Made by a program: the position numbers and the translations under genes. A DNA stretch of 64,000 nucleotides from Thalassobacter stenotrophicus (lineage in GTDB: Bacteria > Pseudomonadota > Alphaproteobacteria > Rhodobacterales > Rhodobacteraceae), in NCBI RefSeq assembly GCF_001458315.1, contig NZ_CYRX01000010.1, forward strand, positions 1 through 64,000, in the 5' to 3' direction. Under the pieces are notes generated by a model that saw only the letters and a list, made by a program, of their open reading frames with translations, had not been told where the DNA came from and did not search any database. Positions within the stretch are counted from its first letter, which is position 1. Every line of letters starts with the position of its first letter. Below, in pieces: positions 8,012 through 17,050 of this stretch.

Positions 8012-8977
8012 TCAGGGTAATCCCGCCCCGGCCCGGAATTCATTTACACCGTAGCGCAACACCGTCTGGATATGTGACAGCAACTGGTGGGCCGCAGGGG
8101 GCAGGGGGCGCTGGTTAAGCCACGCAGCCACGCCGGGGATTGTGCGCCGATTGTAAGGCCAGTCGATGATGTCCAGCTTGCAGACTTGCCCCGTGTCGAT
8201 TTCTTTTCGCACGATAAATTCCGGCAAAGTAGCTACAGCATTGGTAAGCAATAACAACTGTCGCAGCAAACCAAGACCTTGAGAGGTCAGGAATGTGTCA
8301 CGCAGGGTGCTAATATCAGGGAACGTTTCGGGATATGCTTCCATGATCCCCCACAAGAACCAGTCTGGCACATCGCCGCCAATCACCGAATAGGTTGTGA
8401 GAGTTTCGATCCCGATGGGCCCTTGTCCAACAAGGGGATGATCTGCGGAACACAAGACAACCGGTGGCACCAATTCAAGCGCGCGGTAGCGCAAGGCATC
8501 GGATTCGCGGTCGGGTCGCAGCCCGATGTAAATGTCGATCTGACGTTCTTCCAGGTAGCGTTCCCACTCGTTACGATTACAAATGATGACTTTGAAGCGC
8601 CAGTCAGGGTGCGACGTGATCAGTCGCGCCATAGCCGGTGCCAAGAGGCTTTCAGAGACGGTTGGGTCGGTTCCGATCAGCAATTGACCGGCCTCAAGAT
8701 CGCGCAGCATTTGGACGTCGCGGGCCGCGGCTTCCATTTCGTTAATTGCGATTCGCGCAGCAGCGATAATCCGTTCGCCAAGGGCCGTCGGCACCGTTTC
8801 GTTTCGGGAACCGTCATGGCGGGTGCGGTCAAACAGTTCGGTGCCGTGTTCGGCCTCCAGCCGTTTAATGGTCTGACTGACAGCAGAATGTGAAATTCCA
8901 AGTTTTTGGCCAGCTTTGCGGAAGTTTCCCGTGTCAGCCAGCGCAACAAGCTGTCGAAGATGTCCAAGGCTGTCCAT
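8012..8977 (-). CDS. LysR-family transcriptional regulator
   Basis: A 321-residue LysR-type regulator. Residues 1-60 carry the winged helix-turn-helix (HLRQLVALADTGNFRKAG, then SHSAVSQTIKRLE). Residues about 90-300 form the periplasmic-binding-protein-like effector domain. It is divergent from the fusion-enzyme gene, with a 15-bp T-N11-A palindrome at 9005-9019 in the shared promoter, the usual LysR arrangement of autoregulation plus activation of the divergent operon. Two related palindromes before the acyl-CoA synthetase and the FadL-like porin suggest a wider local regulon. The inducer is unknown, probably a pathway intermediate. Confidence 0.9.
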   Translation of the reverse strand: MDSLGHLRQLVALADTGNFRKAGQKLGISHSAVSQTIKRLEAEHGTELFDRTRHDGSRNETVPTALGERIIAAARIAINEMEAAARDVQMLRDLEAGQLLIGTDPTVSESLLAPAMARLITSHPDWRFKVIICNRNEWERYLEERQIDIYIGLRPDRESDALRYRALELVPPVVLCSADHPLVGQGPIGIETLTTYSVIGGDVPDWFLWGIMEAYPETFPDISTLRDTFLTSQGLGLLRQLLLLTNAVATLPEFIVRKEIDTGQVCKLDIIDWPYNRRTIPGVAAWLNQRPLPPAAHQLLSHIQTVLRYGVNEFRAGAGLP

Positions 8978-9004
8978 TTCTCATTCCCTCCCGTCGATCA
9001 TTTG

Positions 9005-9019
9005 GTAATCATTGCTTAC
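9005..9019 (+). promoter_or_regulatory. 15-bp palindrome, operator copy 2 (LysR-type box)
   Basis: GTAATCATTGCTTAC lies in the 96-base divergent promoter between the LysR gene and the fusion enzyme, with GTAA/TTAC arms and the T-N11-A spacing. Its outer positions match the copies at 4874 and 23995. Confidence 0.55.
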
Positions 9020-9073
9020 ACGATTTATCATTTCTGTAATCGAAGGCAAGGTTTTCCAGTAACTGGAGGAACC

Positions 9074-12000
9074 ATGCAGAACTTCAACGGAAAGACAGCG
9101 TTCATTACTGGTGGCGCGGGTGGTATCGGATTGGCGATTGCCAGCAGCCTTGGTGACTGGGGTGCCAAGATCATGCTCTCGGACCTGAGCGAAGACCGCC
9201 TGAAAGAGGCTGTCGCATCGCTTGTGGAGAAGGGCGTGGACGCCGATTACGTCGTCTGCGATGTGGCAAATGCGGACAGTGTCGATCTGGCGGCGCGCCG
9301 TACGCTGGAGAGGTTCGACAAGGTCCACATTCTTGTGAACAACGCGGGTGTATCCTGTGGCGGGCCGACAGGAGAAATCCCCCTTGATGACTGGCACTGG
9401 AGTGTTGGCATCAACCTAATGGGAGTTGTGCACGGGGTTGAGATTTTTACCCCGCTGATCAAAGCGCACGGCGAGGGCGGACACATCATCAACACGGCAT
9501 CAATCGCCGGTCATATCGCATTTGCCAGCGGCGCGCCGTATGTGGCAACGAAGTTCGCGGTCGTCGGTTATTCCGAAACGCTGCGCGAGGACCTCGCGGG
9601 AAGTGGGATCGGCGTCAGCGTTTTATGCCCTGCGTGGGTACGCACCGACATCAACAAATCGCAAACGATGCGGCCATCCCGCTCAAAGATGGATAACGTC
9701 GAAGCCTCTGAAAGCATGAAGCTTGTCGAGACGTTGGTGGACAATGGAATGGATCCAAGCGTCATCGGTAACTTGGTCGTGGATACGATCCAACAGGATC
9801 GGTTTTATGCCTTCACCCATGCCGAAATGCTGCCCCACATCGAGGCGCGTACCGAACGTCTGCGCGCGGATTATGCGGCCAGCTTGGCCAGCATCGAACG
9901 CAGAGACGGGGCCTATGAGGCCTCCGGCGATCTTGAAGTGCTTATTATTGGAGCAGGGTTTTCTGGGGTCTGTGCGGGGATCAAGCTGCGCGAGGCAGGC
10001 ATTACGAATTTCCGGATTTATGACAAAGCCGACGGCATCGGTGGTACATGGTATCTGAACACCTATCCCGGTGCCGCCTGCGATATCCAATCGCATTTTT
10101 ATAGCTACTCGTTTGAACCAAACCCCAATTGGAGCCGCCTTTACGCGCCCCAGCCTGAAATCCAAGCCTACATTGAGCATTGTGCCGACAAATACGGCGT
10201 GCGCAAACACATCCGGCTCGAGCGCAAAATCGCATCGATCATTTATGACGATGTAGATGGCGTTTGGACCACGACATTTGAAGACGGTGAGGTTGTCAGA
10301 TCACGGTTCGTGATTAACGGCTCAGGCGGGTTGCATGAACCAAACTATGCGCCCTTCAAGGGCGATGACAGATATCAGGGCGTCAAAATGCATACGGCGC
10401 GGTGGGATCATTCGTTTGATCCTACGAACAAGCGCATTGCGGTGATCGGTAGTGCGGCCAGTGCCATTCAGGCGGTGCCGCAACTGGCGAAAGTTGCAGC
10501 CAAGGTCAGCCTCTATCAACGCACGCCCAACTACATCGCGCCCCGACTGGATTTTTCTTATACAGACGAGCAGATCGAGGCCTACCGTGTCGACCCAACG
10601 CTGATCAAAACCGATCGTGATGATATGTATTGGGACCGTGAAAACCGGCTCTACCCTATTGTTAAAAACGAAGCGATCCGCCGAGCTGCCGCCGAGGATA
10701 TAAAATCCGCAATGCGCAGTCAGGTGACCAAGACAGAATACCACGATGCGCTCATGCCGGACTATGAATTGGGCTGTAAACGCATCCTGATCTCTGATGA
10801 TTTCCTGCCTTCCTTGAACCGTGACAACGTGGCGTTAATCACCAGCCCGATTGCCGAGATGACAGAAACCGGGATCATTACGGAGAACGGTGTTTCCGAG
10901 GAGTTTGACGCAATCATTTACGCGACCGGCTTTGATGTTCAGGGGCACCAGTTTTCAATGGATATTCGGGGCGAAGAGGGCCTTGCGCTGTCCAAGTGGT
11001 GGGAAAACGGCTCGGAGGCTTATCGCGCGACGATGGTACCGCATTTTCCAAATTATTTTCTGGTGACGGGGCCAAATGCGGGTGTCGGAACGACGTCGAT
11101 CGTCCATCTGATCGAGCAGTCGGTCGGCTGGATCGTGCAGGCCGTGCAGAAGGCTGGCAACGACCTGAGCGTGACGGTGAGCAATGAAGTCACGCGCTCC
11201 TATAACGAAGCGTTGCAGAAAGAGCTGTCGCAGACAGTTTGGGCCTCGGGTTGTAAGAGTTGGTATCTAACGGATGATGGCCGGATCGAAACGCTGTTCC
11301 CCGGGAATGCGCAGGATTTTGAAGCGCAGATGCGTGATGTTGATCCCAGCGAAGTGACGTTCTTCAAGCTTGAGGGCGGGCGCAAGGAAACCGTAGACCT
11401 GATGCTGGCTGCACCGGAGGTAAGCACATCGGTCAAGCCGTATGAGGGCACGTTCGATCCAGCGTTCAAAGATGTCGCCGAGGCATTTGCCGCCAATTTT
11501 GCAGATCGTGGAGAGGTCGGCGCAAGCCTATGTCTAGCGGTTGACGGCAAAACGGTTGTCGACATTTGGGGCGGCATCTCCGCACCAGCGAGCAAGGCGG
11601 CGTGGCAGCGTGATACGATTGTCCCTGTCTACTCCTGTACCAAAGCCGCGACGGCCATGTGTGCGCATCTGTTAGTGGACCGCGGTCTGCTTGATTTGGA
11701 CGCGGCGGTCGCGAATTACTGGCCCGAATTTGCTGCCAATGGCAAAGACTGTGTGACAGTGCGGATGTTGCTAAACCATTCCGCCGGAATTCCGGCTTTG
11801 CAGGCAAAGGTGCCGCCACAGGGGTTCATTGATTTTGAGGCGACCGCCGCGATGTTCGCGGCACAGGCGCCATTCTGGACGCCCGGCACAAAGAACGGCT
11901 ATCACATGGTCAGCTTTGGCTGGCTTGTGGGCGAAGTCGTGCGACGGGTTTCCGGCAAATCGCTGGGCGCGTTCTTCCGCGATGAGATCGCGGGGCCGTT

Positions 12001-12598
12001 GGGGCTTGATTTCTGGATCGGGCTGCCTGCGAGTGAAGAAAAACGGCTGGCGCAGGCTATTCCATTCGTGCCCCCAGCAGGGACACCACCGTCAGAATTC
12101 CTAACGACGCTAATGTCCGACCCGGGTTCGATACAGTTCCTGTCTTTCATGAACACCGGCGGGTTTGACATGAACCAACGCGCCTATCGTGCAGCCGAGA
12201 TTGGCGGGGCGGGGGGCGTGGCCAACGCCCGTGGTCTGGCGGGAATGTTTGCGCCGCTGACGACGGCCAAAGGCTATCTGTCCCGGTCACGCATTGATGC
12301 CATGCGCAAGCCCTCGATGGAAACGGAGCGTGATGAGACGCTGTTGATACCGACGCGCTTTGCCGAAGGGTTTATGCTGTCGATGCCCAACCCAAAACAG
12401 CCAGCGGGTGCATCCGTGCGACTAGGCGAGGGCGCATTTGGCCATGTCGGGATGGGCGGCAGCATCGGCTTTGCCGATCCGAATGCAGGTTTCGCTATGG
12501 GCTATGCGATGAACAAACTGGGCGGTGGCATTCTCTTGAACGAGCGGGGCCAATCGCTGGTCGATGCCGCCTACGCAACTGTTGGAGAGACCGTATAA
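9074..12598 (+). CDS. Trifunctional fusion: SDR + Baeyer-Villiger-type monooxygenase + beta-lactamase-fold esterase
   Basis: A single 1174-residue frame with three enzymes. Residues 1-275 are a classical short-chain dehydrogenase: TGGAGGIG (12-19), Asp37 after beta2 (NAD preference), NNAG (89-92), Ser143, Tyr156 and Lys160. Residues 285-780 are a class B flavin monooxygenase: FAD motif GAGFSG (293-298), GGTWYLNTYPG (323-333), a Baeyer-Villiger fingerprint at 434-445 (Tyr in place of the first Phe, then the HT and WD), a second Rossmann site GSAASA, and ATGFD (617-621). Residues 795-1174 are a serine beta-lactamase-fold hydrolase: S854-x-x-K857, Tyr943, GHVG (1123-1126). Together they suggest alcohol to ketone to ester to alcohol plus acid. 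ATG 9074 has an excellent GGAGGA site; the longer open frame runs into the LysR gene. Confidence 0.92.
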   Translation: MQNFNGKTAFITGGAGGIGLAIASSLGDWGAKIMLSDLSEDRLKEAVASLVEKGVDADYVVCDVANADSVDLAARRTLERFDKVHILVNNAGVSCGGPTGEIPLDDWHWSVGINLMGVVHGVEIFTPLIKAHGEGGHIINTASIAGHIAFASGAPYVATKFAVVGYSETLREDLAGSGIGVSVLCPAWVRTDINKSQTMRPSRSKMDNVEASESMKLVETLVDNGMDPSVIGNLVVDTIQQDRFYAFTHAEMLPHIEARTERLRADYAASLASIERRDGAYEASGDLEVLIIGAGFSGVCAGIKLREAGITNFRIYDKADGIGGTWYLNTYPGAACDIQSHFYSYSFEPNPNWSRLYAPQPEIQAYIEHCADKYGVRKHIRLERKIASIIYDDVDGVWTTTFEDGEVVRSRFVINGSGGLHEPNYAPFKGDDRYQGVKMHTARWDHSFDPTNKRIAVIGSAASAIQAVPQLAKVAAKVSLYQRTPNYIAPRLDFSYTDEQIEAYRVDPTLIKTDRDDMYWDRENRLYPIVKNEAIRRAAAEDIKSAMRSQVTKTEYHDALMPDYELGCKRILISDDFLPSLNRDNVALITSPIAEMTETGIITENGVSEEFDAIIYATGFDVQGHQFSMDIRGEEGLALSKWWENGSEAYRATMVPHFPNYFLVTGPNAGVGTTSIVHLIEQSVGWIVQAVQKAGNDLSVTVSNEVTRSYNEALQKELSQTVWASGCKSWYLTDDGRIETLFPGNAQDFEAQMRDVDPSEVTFFKLEGGRKETVDLMLAAPEVSTSVKPYEGTFDPAFKDVAEAFAANFADRGEVGASLCLAVDGKTVVDIWGGISAPASKAAWQRDTIVPVYSCTKAATAMCAHLLVDRGLLDLDAAVANYWPEFAANGKDCVTVRMLLNHSAGIPALQAKVPPQGFIDFEATAAMFAAQAPFWTPGTKNGYHMVSFGWLVGEVVRRVSGKSLGAFFRDEIAGPLGLDFWIGLPASEEKRLAQAIPFVPPAGTPPSEFLTTLMSDPGSIQFLSFMNTGGFDMNQRAYRAAEIGGAGGVANARGLAGMFAPLTTAKGYLSRSRIDAMRKPSMETERDETLLIPTRFAEGFMLSMPNPKQPAGASVRLGEGAFGHVGMGGSIGFADPNAGFAMGYAMNKLGGGILLNERGQSLVDAAYATVGETV

Positions 12599-12599
12599 G

Positions 12600-14357
12600 A
12601 TGGCCGACCGCTTGCTTTGCGAAACTGATATGGCGTTCCAGTTATTTGATTGGTTGAATGTGGAGAGCCGTCTCTCAGACAGTGAGTTTGATGGAGAGAC
12701 TGCGCGTGCCTATTTCGACTTATCCCAGAAACTGGCCGCCGATCACTTTCTACCCCATTACAAAACTTCCGACATGCATGAGCCGCGTTTAGAGAATGGG
12801 CAGGTCCATGTTTTACCTGAAATCGGGACCGCTCTAGCGGAGTTCCGCGATCTGGGCCTCTTCGGGGCCAGTTTCCCCGAAAACCTTGGCGGAATGGGGT
12901 TACCTTATCTTCTCTCCAGCGCGTCCTATGCTTGGTTTGCGGCGGCGAATTGTTCGTCTATTGGCTATACAATGCTGACGGGTGCGAACGCCCGTCTGCT
13001 CGCGGCGTTTGGCAATAAAGTGCAGATTGATACCTTCGCACGTCCGCAGATTGAGGGGCGCTGGTTTGGCACCATGTGCTTGTCCGAGCCGCAGGCCGGA
13101 TCAGGATTGGCTGATGTTCGCACCCGCGCAGTGGCTGATGGGGCCGATGCTCACGGTCCGCGTTACAGGCTGACGGGCAACAAGATGTGGATCTCTGGCG
13201 GGGATCAAGACATTTCAGAAAACATCGTGCATTTGGTCCTGGCCAAAGTACCCAACGATGCGGGTGATCTGCCCGACGGGACAGAGGGTATATCGTTATT
13301 TATCGTGCCCAAGGTGCTGCCCGATGGGACCCTGAACGACATTGCGGTTGCCGGTCTCAATCACAAGATGGGCAATCGGGGCACGTCAAATTGCCTGTTA
13401 AACTTTGGCGAAGGTGACGGCGCTGTCGGCTGGATGGTTGGGGAACCAGGTCAAGGCCTGCGCCAAATGTTCATGATGATGAACGAGGCTCGCATCGCCG
13501 TGGGCTTCGGGGCTGCCGCGCTAGCCTGCCGGGGCTATTTGCTCGCCGTGGATTATGCGCGGGAAAGGCTGCAAGGCCGCGCAATCGGCCAGCGGGAGGG
13601 GGCGCCCGTTGCTATTATCGAACATACGGATGTGCGCCGGATGCTGCTGGCGATCCGCGCCTATAGCGAAGGGGCGATGGGGCTATGCCTTTATTGCGCC
13701 GCTCTTGTTGACCGGCCTGACGATGCCGAAGATGCCGCGTTGCTTGAATTATTGACGCCGGTTGCTAAGACATTTCCGTCCGAGTACGGGCCTAAGGCCA
13801 ATGATCTGGCGATCCAGATTCACGGCGGCTACGGTTACACCCGCGATTTTGATGTTGAGCAGCTCTATCGAGACAATCGCCTGAATCCGATTCACGAAGG
13901 CACGACTGGTATTCAGGCCCTCGACCTACTTGGCCGCAAGATTTTGCGCGAAGGGAGCGGGTTAAAGGTGCTGGAACGCAGGATCGACGACACCTGTGCA
14001 AGGGCTGAGGCTTTCCCGGAGTTGTCTGGCAATGCCGCTGCCTTACGCGTGGCACTGTCGCAGGTTTTCAGCACGGTTGACGCAGTCCGCACACACCCCA
14101 AGGACCGACAGATGGATAACGCTGCGCCGTTTCAGACAGCGTTTTGCTTGGTTGTTGTCGCGTGGATATGGCTGGATCAAGCAGTAGCTGCCCATTCTTT
14201 AGAGCAAGGTCTGCCGCAGAATGATCGCCTGCGGGAGGGTAAGACCACCACCTGCCGCTACTTCTTCACCTTAGAACTCCCGATGGCTGCTCCGCTTCTG
14301 GCGCAGGTGGCATCGGGTTGTGATGTCACCCGAACTGCCGATCCGGCCCTTTTTTGA
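12600..14357 (+). CDS. Acyl-CoA dehydrogenase, long DmdC-like type
   Basis: A 585-residue flavoprotein dehydrogenase of the long subfamily that includes DmdC (3-methylmercaptopropionyl-CoA dehydrogenase). It forms a 2-enoyl-CoA and passes electrons to ETF. Motifs: MCLSEPQAGSGL (FAD/substrate region, about 159-170), NKMWISGGDQD, and HEGTTGIQALD (432-442) with the putative catalytic Glu433; the extra C-terminal helical domain fills the rest. It starts one base after the fusion-enzyme stop with GGAGAG upstream, so it is co-transcribed and probably oxidises the CoA ester of that enzyme's product. DMSP catabolism itself is not indicated by the neighbours. Confidence 0.85.
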   Translation: MADRLLCETDMAFQLFDWLNVESRLSDSEFDGETARAYFDLSQKLAADHFLPHYKTSDMHEPRLENGQVHVLPEIGTALAEFRDLGLFGASFPENLGGMGLPYLLSSASYAWFAAANCSSIGYTMLTGANARLLAAFGNKVQIDTFARPQIEGRWFGTMCLSEPQAGSGLADVRTRAVADGADAHGPRYRLTGNKMWISGGDQDISENIVHLVLAKVPNDAGDLPDGTEGISLFIVPKVLPDGTLNDIAVAGLNHKMGNRGTSNCLLNFGEGDGAVGWMVGEPGQGLRQMFMMMNEARIAVGFGAAALACRGYLLAVDYARERLQGRAIGQREGAPVAIIEHTDVRRMLLAIRAYSEGAMGLCLYCAALVDRPDDAEDAALLELLTPVAKTFPSEYGPKANDLAIQIHGGYGYTRDFDVEQLYRDNRLNPIHEGTTGIQALDLLGRKILREGSGLKVLERRIDDTCARAEAFPELSGNAAALRVALSQVFSTVDAVRTHPKDRQMDNAAPFQTAFCLVVVAWIWLDQAVAAHSLEQGLPQNDRLREGKTTTCRYFFTLELPMAAPLLAQVASGCDVTRTADPALF

Positions 14358-14366
14358 CCTAATGAA

Positions 14367-15299
14367 ATGACAAAGAACATGGCACAAACCAACGAACAAA
14401 CGATACGATTTGACAACCGCGTTGCGATCGTCACTGGCGCAGGCGCGGGGCTTGGCCGCTCTCACGCACTGGATCTCGCGCGGCGCGGGGCAAAAGTCGT
14501 CGTGAATGATCTTGGCGCTGTAGCTGCACAGGCCGTCGTTGACGAGATTACCGCCGCTGGTGGTGAAGCCGTTGCCCACAACGCCAACGTCACCGATGAG
14601 GCGCAAGTCAAGGAGATGGTAGATCAGGCGATTGCGCGTTGGGGGCGGATCGACATCCTTGTCAACAATGCTGGTATCCTGCGCGACAAATCGTTTAGCA
14701 AAATGACGTTGGATGATTTTCGCTTGGTTTTGGATGTACATGTCATGGGGGCGGTTGTTTGCACCAAGGCTGTTTGGGACCACATGAAAGAGGCAAGCTA
14801 TGGCCGCATCGTGATGACATCGTCATCATCGGGCATTTATGGCAACTTCGGCCAGTCCAACTACGGTTCCGCTAAGATGGGGTTGGTCGGGCTGATGAAC
14901 GTCCTGCATATCGAGGGTGAAAAATATGACATCCGTGTCAATGCCCTGTCCCCGACTGCAGCGACACAGATGACCGAAGGTTTGATTTCTCCCGAGGCAC
15001 TTGAGCTGATGACGACGCAAAGCGTGTCGGCTGGTCTGTGCTATTTGGTGAGTGAAGATGCTCCGTCGCGGTTGGTACTTTGCGCTGGGGCAGGGGCCTA
15101 TGCTGCGGCCAAGGTCTATGAAACCGAAGGCCTGTATTTGGAACCGGATCAGCAGACAGCAGAAGGGGTCGCGGCAAACATCGATGCGATCACTGATGAG
15201 GCCGGTCAGCATCCCTATGTTCAGGGCTTTCAGCAGACATTCAAATTTGTGGGTAAGGCGGCGAACCATTTCGGCGTCGACCTTAAGGGAGGGTTGTAA
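14367..15299 (+). CDS. Short-chain dehydrogenase, HSD17B4-like (3-hydroxyacyl-CoA type)
   Basis: A 310-residue SDR resembling the dehydrogenase unit of peroxisomal multifunctional enzyme 2. Motifs: TGAGAGLG (23-30), NDLG after beta2, NNAG (100-103), Ser153 region, Tyr166 and Lys170. The C-terminal extension (about 240-310) is typical of that subfamily. It probably oxidises a 3-hydroxyacyl-CoA to the 3-ketoacyl-CoA, directly before the thiolase encoded three bases downstream. The start is uncertain: ATG 14367 and ATG 14379 both lack a strong ribosome-binding site. Confidence 0.85.
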   Translation: MTKNMAQTNEQTIRFDNRVAIVTGAGAGLGRSHALDLARRGAKVVVNDLGAVAAQAVVDEITAAGGEAVAHNANVTDEAQVKEMVDQAIARWGRIDILVNNAGILRDKSFSKMTLDDFRLVLDVHVMGAVVCTKAVWDHMKEASYGRIVMTSSSSGIYGNFGQSNYGSAKMGLVGLMNVLHIEGEKYDIRVNALSPTAATQMTEGLISPEALELMTTQSVSAGLCYLVSEDAPSRLVLCAGAGAYAAAKVYETEGLYLEPDQQTAEGVAANIDAITDEAGQHPYVQGFQQTFKFVGKAANHFGVDLKGGL

Positions 15300-15301
15300 T
15301 C

Positions 15302-16498
15302 ATGCGCGATGCCGTCATCGTTTCAACTGCGCGCACTCCGATCGGCAAGGCCTATCGCGGTGCGTTCAATGCAACTCCTACCCCGACACTGGCCGGCCAT
15401 GCTATTGAACATGCCGTTGCCCGTGCCGGCATCGACCCCGCCCGCATCGAGGATGTGGTGCTGGGGGCCGCACTACAGCAAGGCACGAATTTCATGAATG
15501 TGGCCCGAAATGCGGCGATCCGCGCGGGCCTGCCTGTCAGCGTGGCGGGGCAAAGCATTGATCGCCAATGTGCCAGCGGCATGATGGGTATCGCCACCGC
15601 TGCCAAGCAAATCATTTGCGACGGTATGGACGTGACCGTTGGCGGTGGTGTCGAGAGCATCTCGATGAACCAGGTGCCCCAATCGTTCCAGACCACCGAT
15701 GCATGGATCAAAGCCAATAAGCCCGCGCTTTACATGACCATGCTGGAAACCGCCGAAAACGTGGCCGAGCGGTTCAACGTCAGCCGCGAGGCCCAGGATG
15801 AATATGCTTTGGCATCCCAGCAGCGCACTGCGGCAGCCCAAGATGCCGGCAAATTCGACGACGAGATCGTCGCAATGAGGGCGGTCAAAAAGGTCGTGGA
15901 CAAGGTCACAAAAGAGGTTTCGGACGAGGAGGTGACACTTTCAAAAGATGAAGGCAACCGGCCCGCCACTACACTAGAAAACCTTCAGAGCCTTAACCCC
16001 GTTTTTGCTGATGGGCAGGTCGTCAAGCAAGGACAATACATCACAGCAGGCAACGCCAGCCAACTTTCGGACGGTGCGTCAATAAGCGTGTTGATGGAGG
16101 CCCGTATCGCCGAAGCTGAGGGATTGGAACCACTGGGCCGATATGTGGGGATGTCGGTTGCGGGTTGCGAACCTGACGAGATGGGCATTGGCCCGATCTA
16201 CGCTGTGCCCAAACTGCTAAAGGCAAACGGTCTGAAGATCGACGACATCGGACTGTGGGAGCTAAACGAGGCTTTCGCCAGTCAGGTCATTGCTAGTCGC
16301 GACCATCTAGGCATCCCCGACGAGCTGTTGAACGTCAACGGCGGGGCGATCTCGGTTGGTCACCCCTACGGAATGTCCGGCGCGCGCATGGTCGGCCATG
16401 CACTGATCGAGGGCAAACGGCGCGGTGCGCGGTATGTCGTTTGCACTATGTGCATCGGAGGAGGCATGGGCGCCGCTGGTTTATTTGAGGTTTTATGA
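15302..16498 (+). CDS. Acetyl-CoA acyltransferase (thiolase)
   Basis: A 398-residue thiolase that cleaves 3-ketoacyl-CoA with CoA, releasing acetyl- or propionyl-CoA. The nucleophile is Cys90 in DRQCASG, the activating His is His354 in VGHPYGMSG, and the second catalytic Cys is Cys384 in CIGGGMG. It follows the HSD17B4-like dehydrogenase with a two-base gap, completing a beta-oxidation step pair. Length and motifs are intact. Chain-length or ring preference cannot be told. Confidence 0.9.
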   Translation: MRDAVIVSTARTPIGKAYRGAFNATPTPTLAGHAIEHAVARAGIDPARIEDVVLGAALQQGTNFMNVARNAAIRAGLPVSVAGQSIDRQCASGMMGIATAAKQIICDGMDVTVGGGVESISMNQVPQSFQTTDAWIKANKPALYMTMLETAENVAERFNVSREAQDEYALASQQRTAAAQDAGKFDDEIVAMRAVKKVVDKVTKEVSDEEVTLSKDEGNRPATTLENLQSLNPVFADGQVVKQGQYITAGNASQLSDGASISVLMEARIAEAEGLEPLGRYVGMSVAGCEPDEMGIGPIYAVPKLLKANGLKIDDIGLWELNEAFASQVIASRDHLGIPDELLNVNGGAISVGHPYGMSGARMVGHALIEGKRRGARYVVCTMCIGGGMGAAGLFEVL

Positions 16499-16600
16499 AA
16501 ATAGAAATCGCCTGATGTGTCATCACATGCGCGAGGCGAACCGATGCACGGCCACGTTTGAGGAAACGTAAAACTGCATTTCAACCAAGGGAGAGAGAAG

Positions 16601-16987
16601 ATGAAAAAACTGATTGGCGCGGCGCTGACTGCGATTGCAATGACCACACCTGCGGCCGCAAACGAGCCTTACGGTATCTGGGAGACAAAGCGCGACCGTA
16701 AAGGCGCCTATTTGCATGTGCGCGTGCACCCTTGTGACAACAATGCTGAAATGTTGTGTGGGACGGTTCATCAAACCTTTAACACACCTCACACGGAAAT
16801 TGTCGGCCGGCCCATCTTCTGGGACTTGCAGCCTACAAGTAACACCAAGTGGGGCGGCGGCACAGTTTGGGATGCTGAAACCGACCGGAATTTTGATGCC
16901 AAGGTCATCATGGGATCGACCCGCTTGCGTGTAGAGGGCTGCGTGGGTTTCTTGTGTGATGGTCAAAACTGGTCCCGCGTTCAGTAA
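16601..16987 (+). CDS. Secreted DUF2147-family protein
   Basis: A 128-residue exported protein. Residues 1-21 are a signal peptide ending in PAAA. The mature part matches the DUF2147 pattern: an early GIWETK segment, a strand with cysteine, and a late GCVGFLCDGQNWSRV ending. The function of this family is not established; members are small beta-rich periplasmic proteins often found near lipid or fatty-acid genes. A GGGAGAGAG site precedes the ATG. It sits between the thiolase and the NMO-like gene on the same strand and may be part of the operon. Confidence 0.75.
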   Translation: MKKLIGAALTAIAMTTPAAANEPYGIWETKRDRKGAYLHVRVHPCDNNAEMLCGTVHQTFNTPHTEIVGRPIFWDLQPTSNTKWGGGTVWDAETDRNFDAKVIMGSTRLRVEGCVGFLCDGQNWSRVQ

Positions 16988-17050
16988 ATTCAACTTCTCA
17001 GAACGACAAAGGGCGTGAGCATCCGCTGCGTCCCACCAAGGAGGGATTAT

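Noticed and set aside
8906-9073. Upstream extension of the fusion-enzyme frame into the LysR gene
   Set aside because: The SDR fold begins at ATG 9074 with a strong ribosome-binding site, and the extension would cover the divergent promoter.
12600-14357. DMSP demethylation gene dmdC
   Set aside because: Only the long subfamily is shared; no dmdA, dmdB or dmdD lies nearby, so a DMSP role is not supported.
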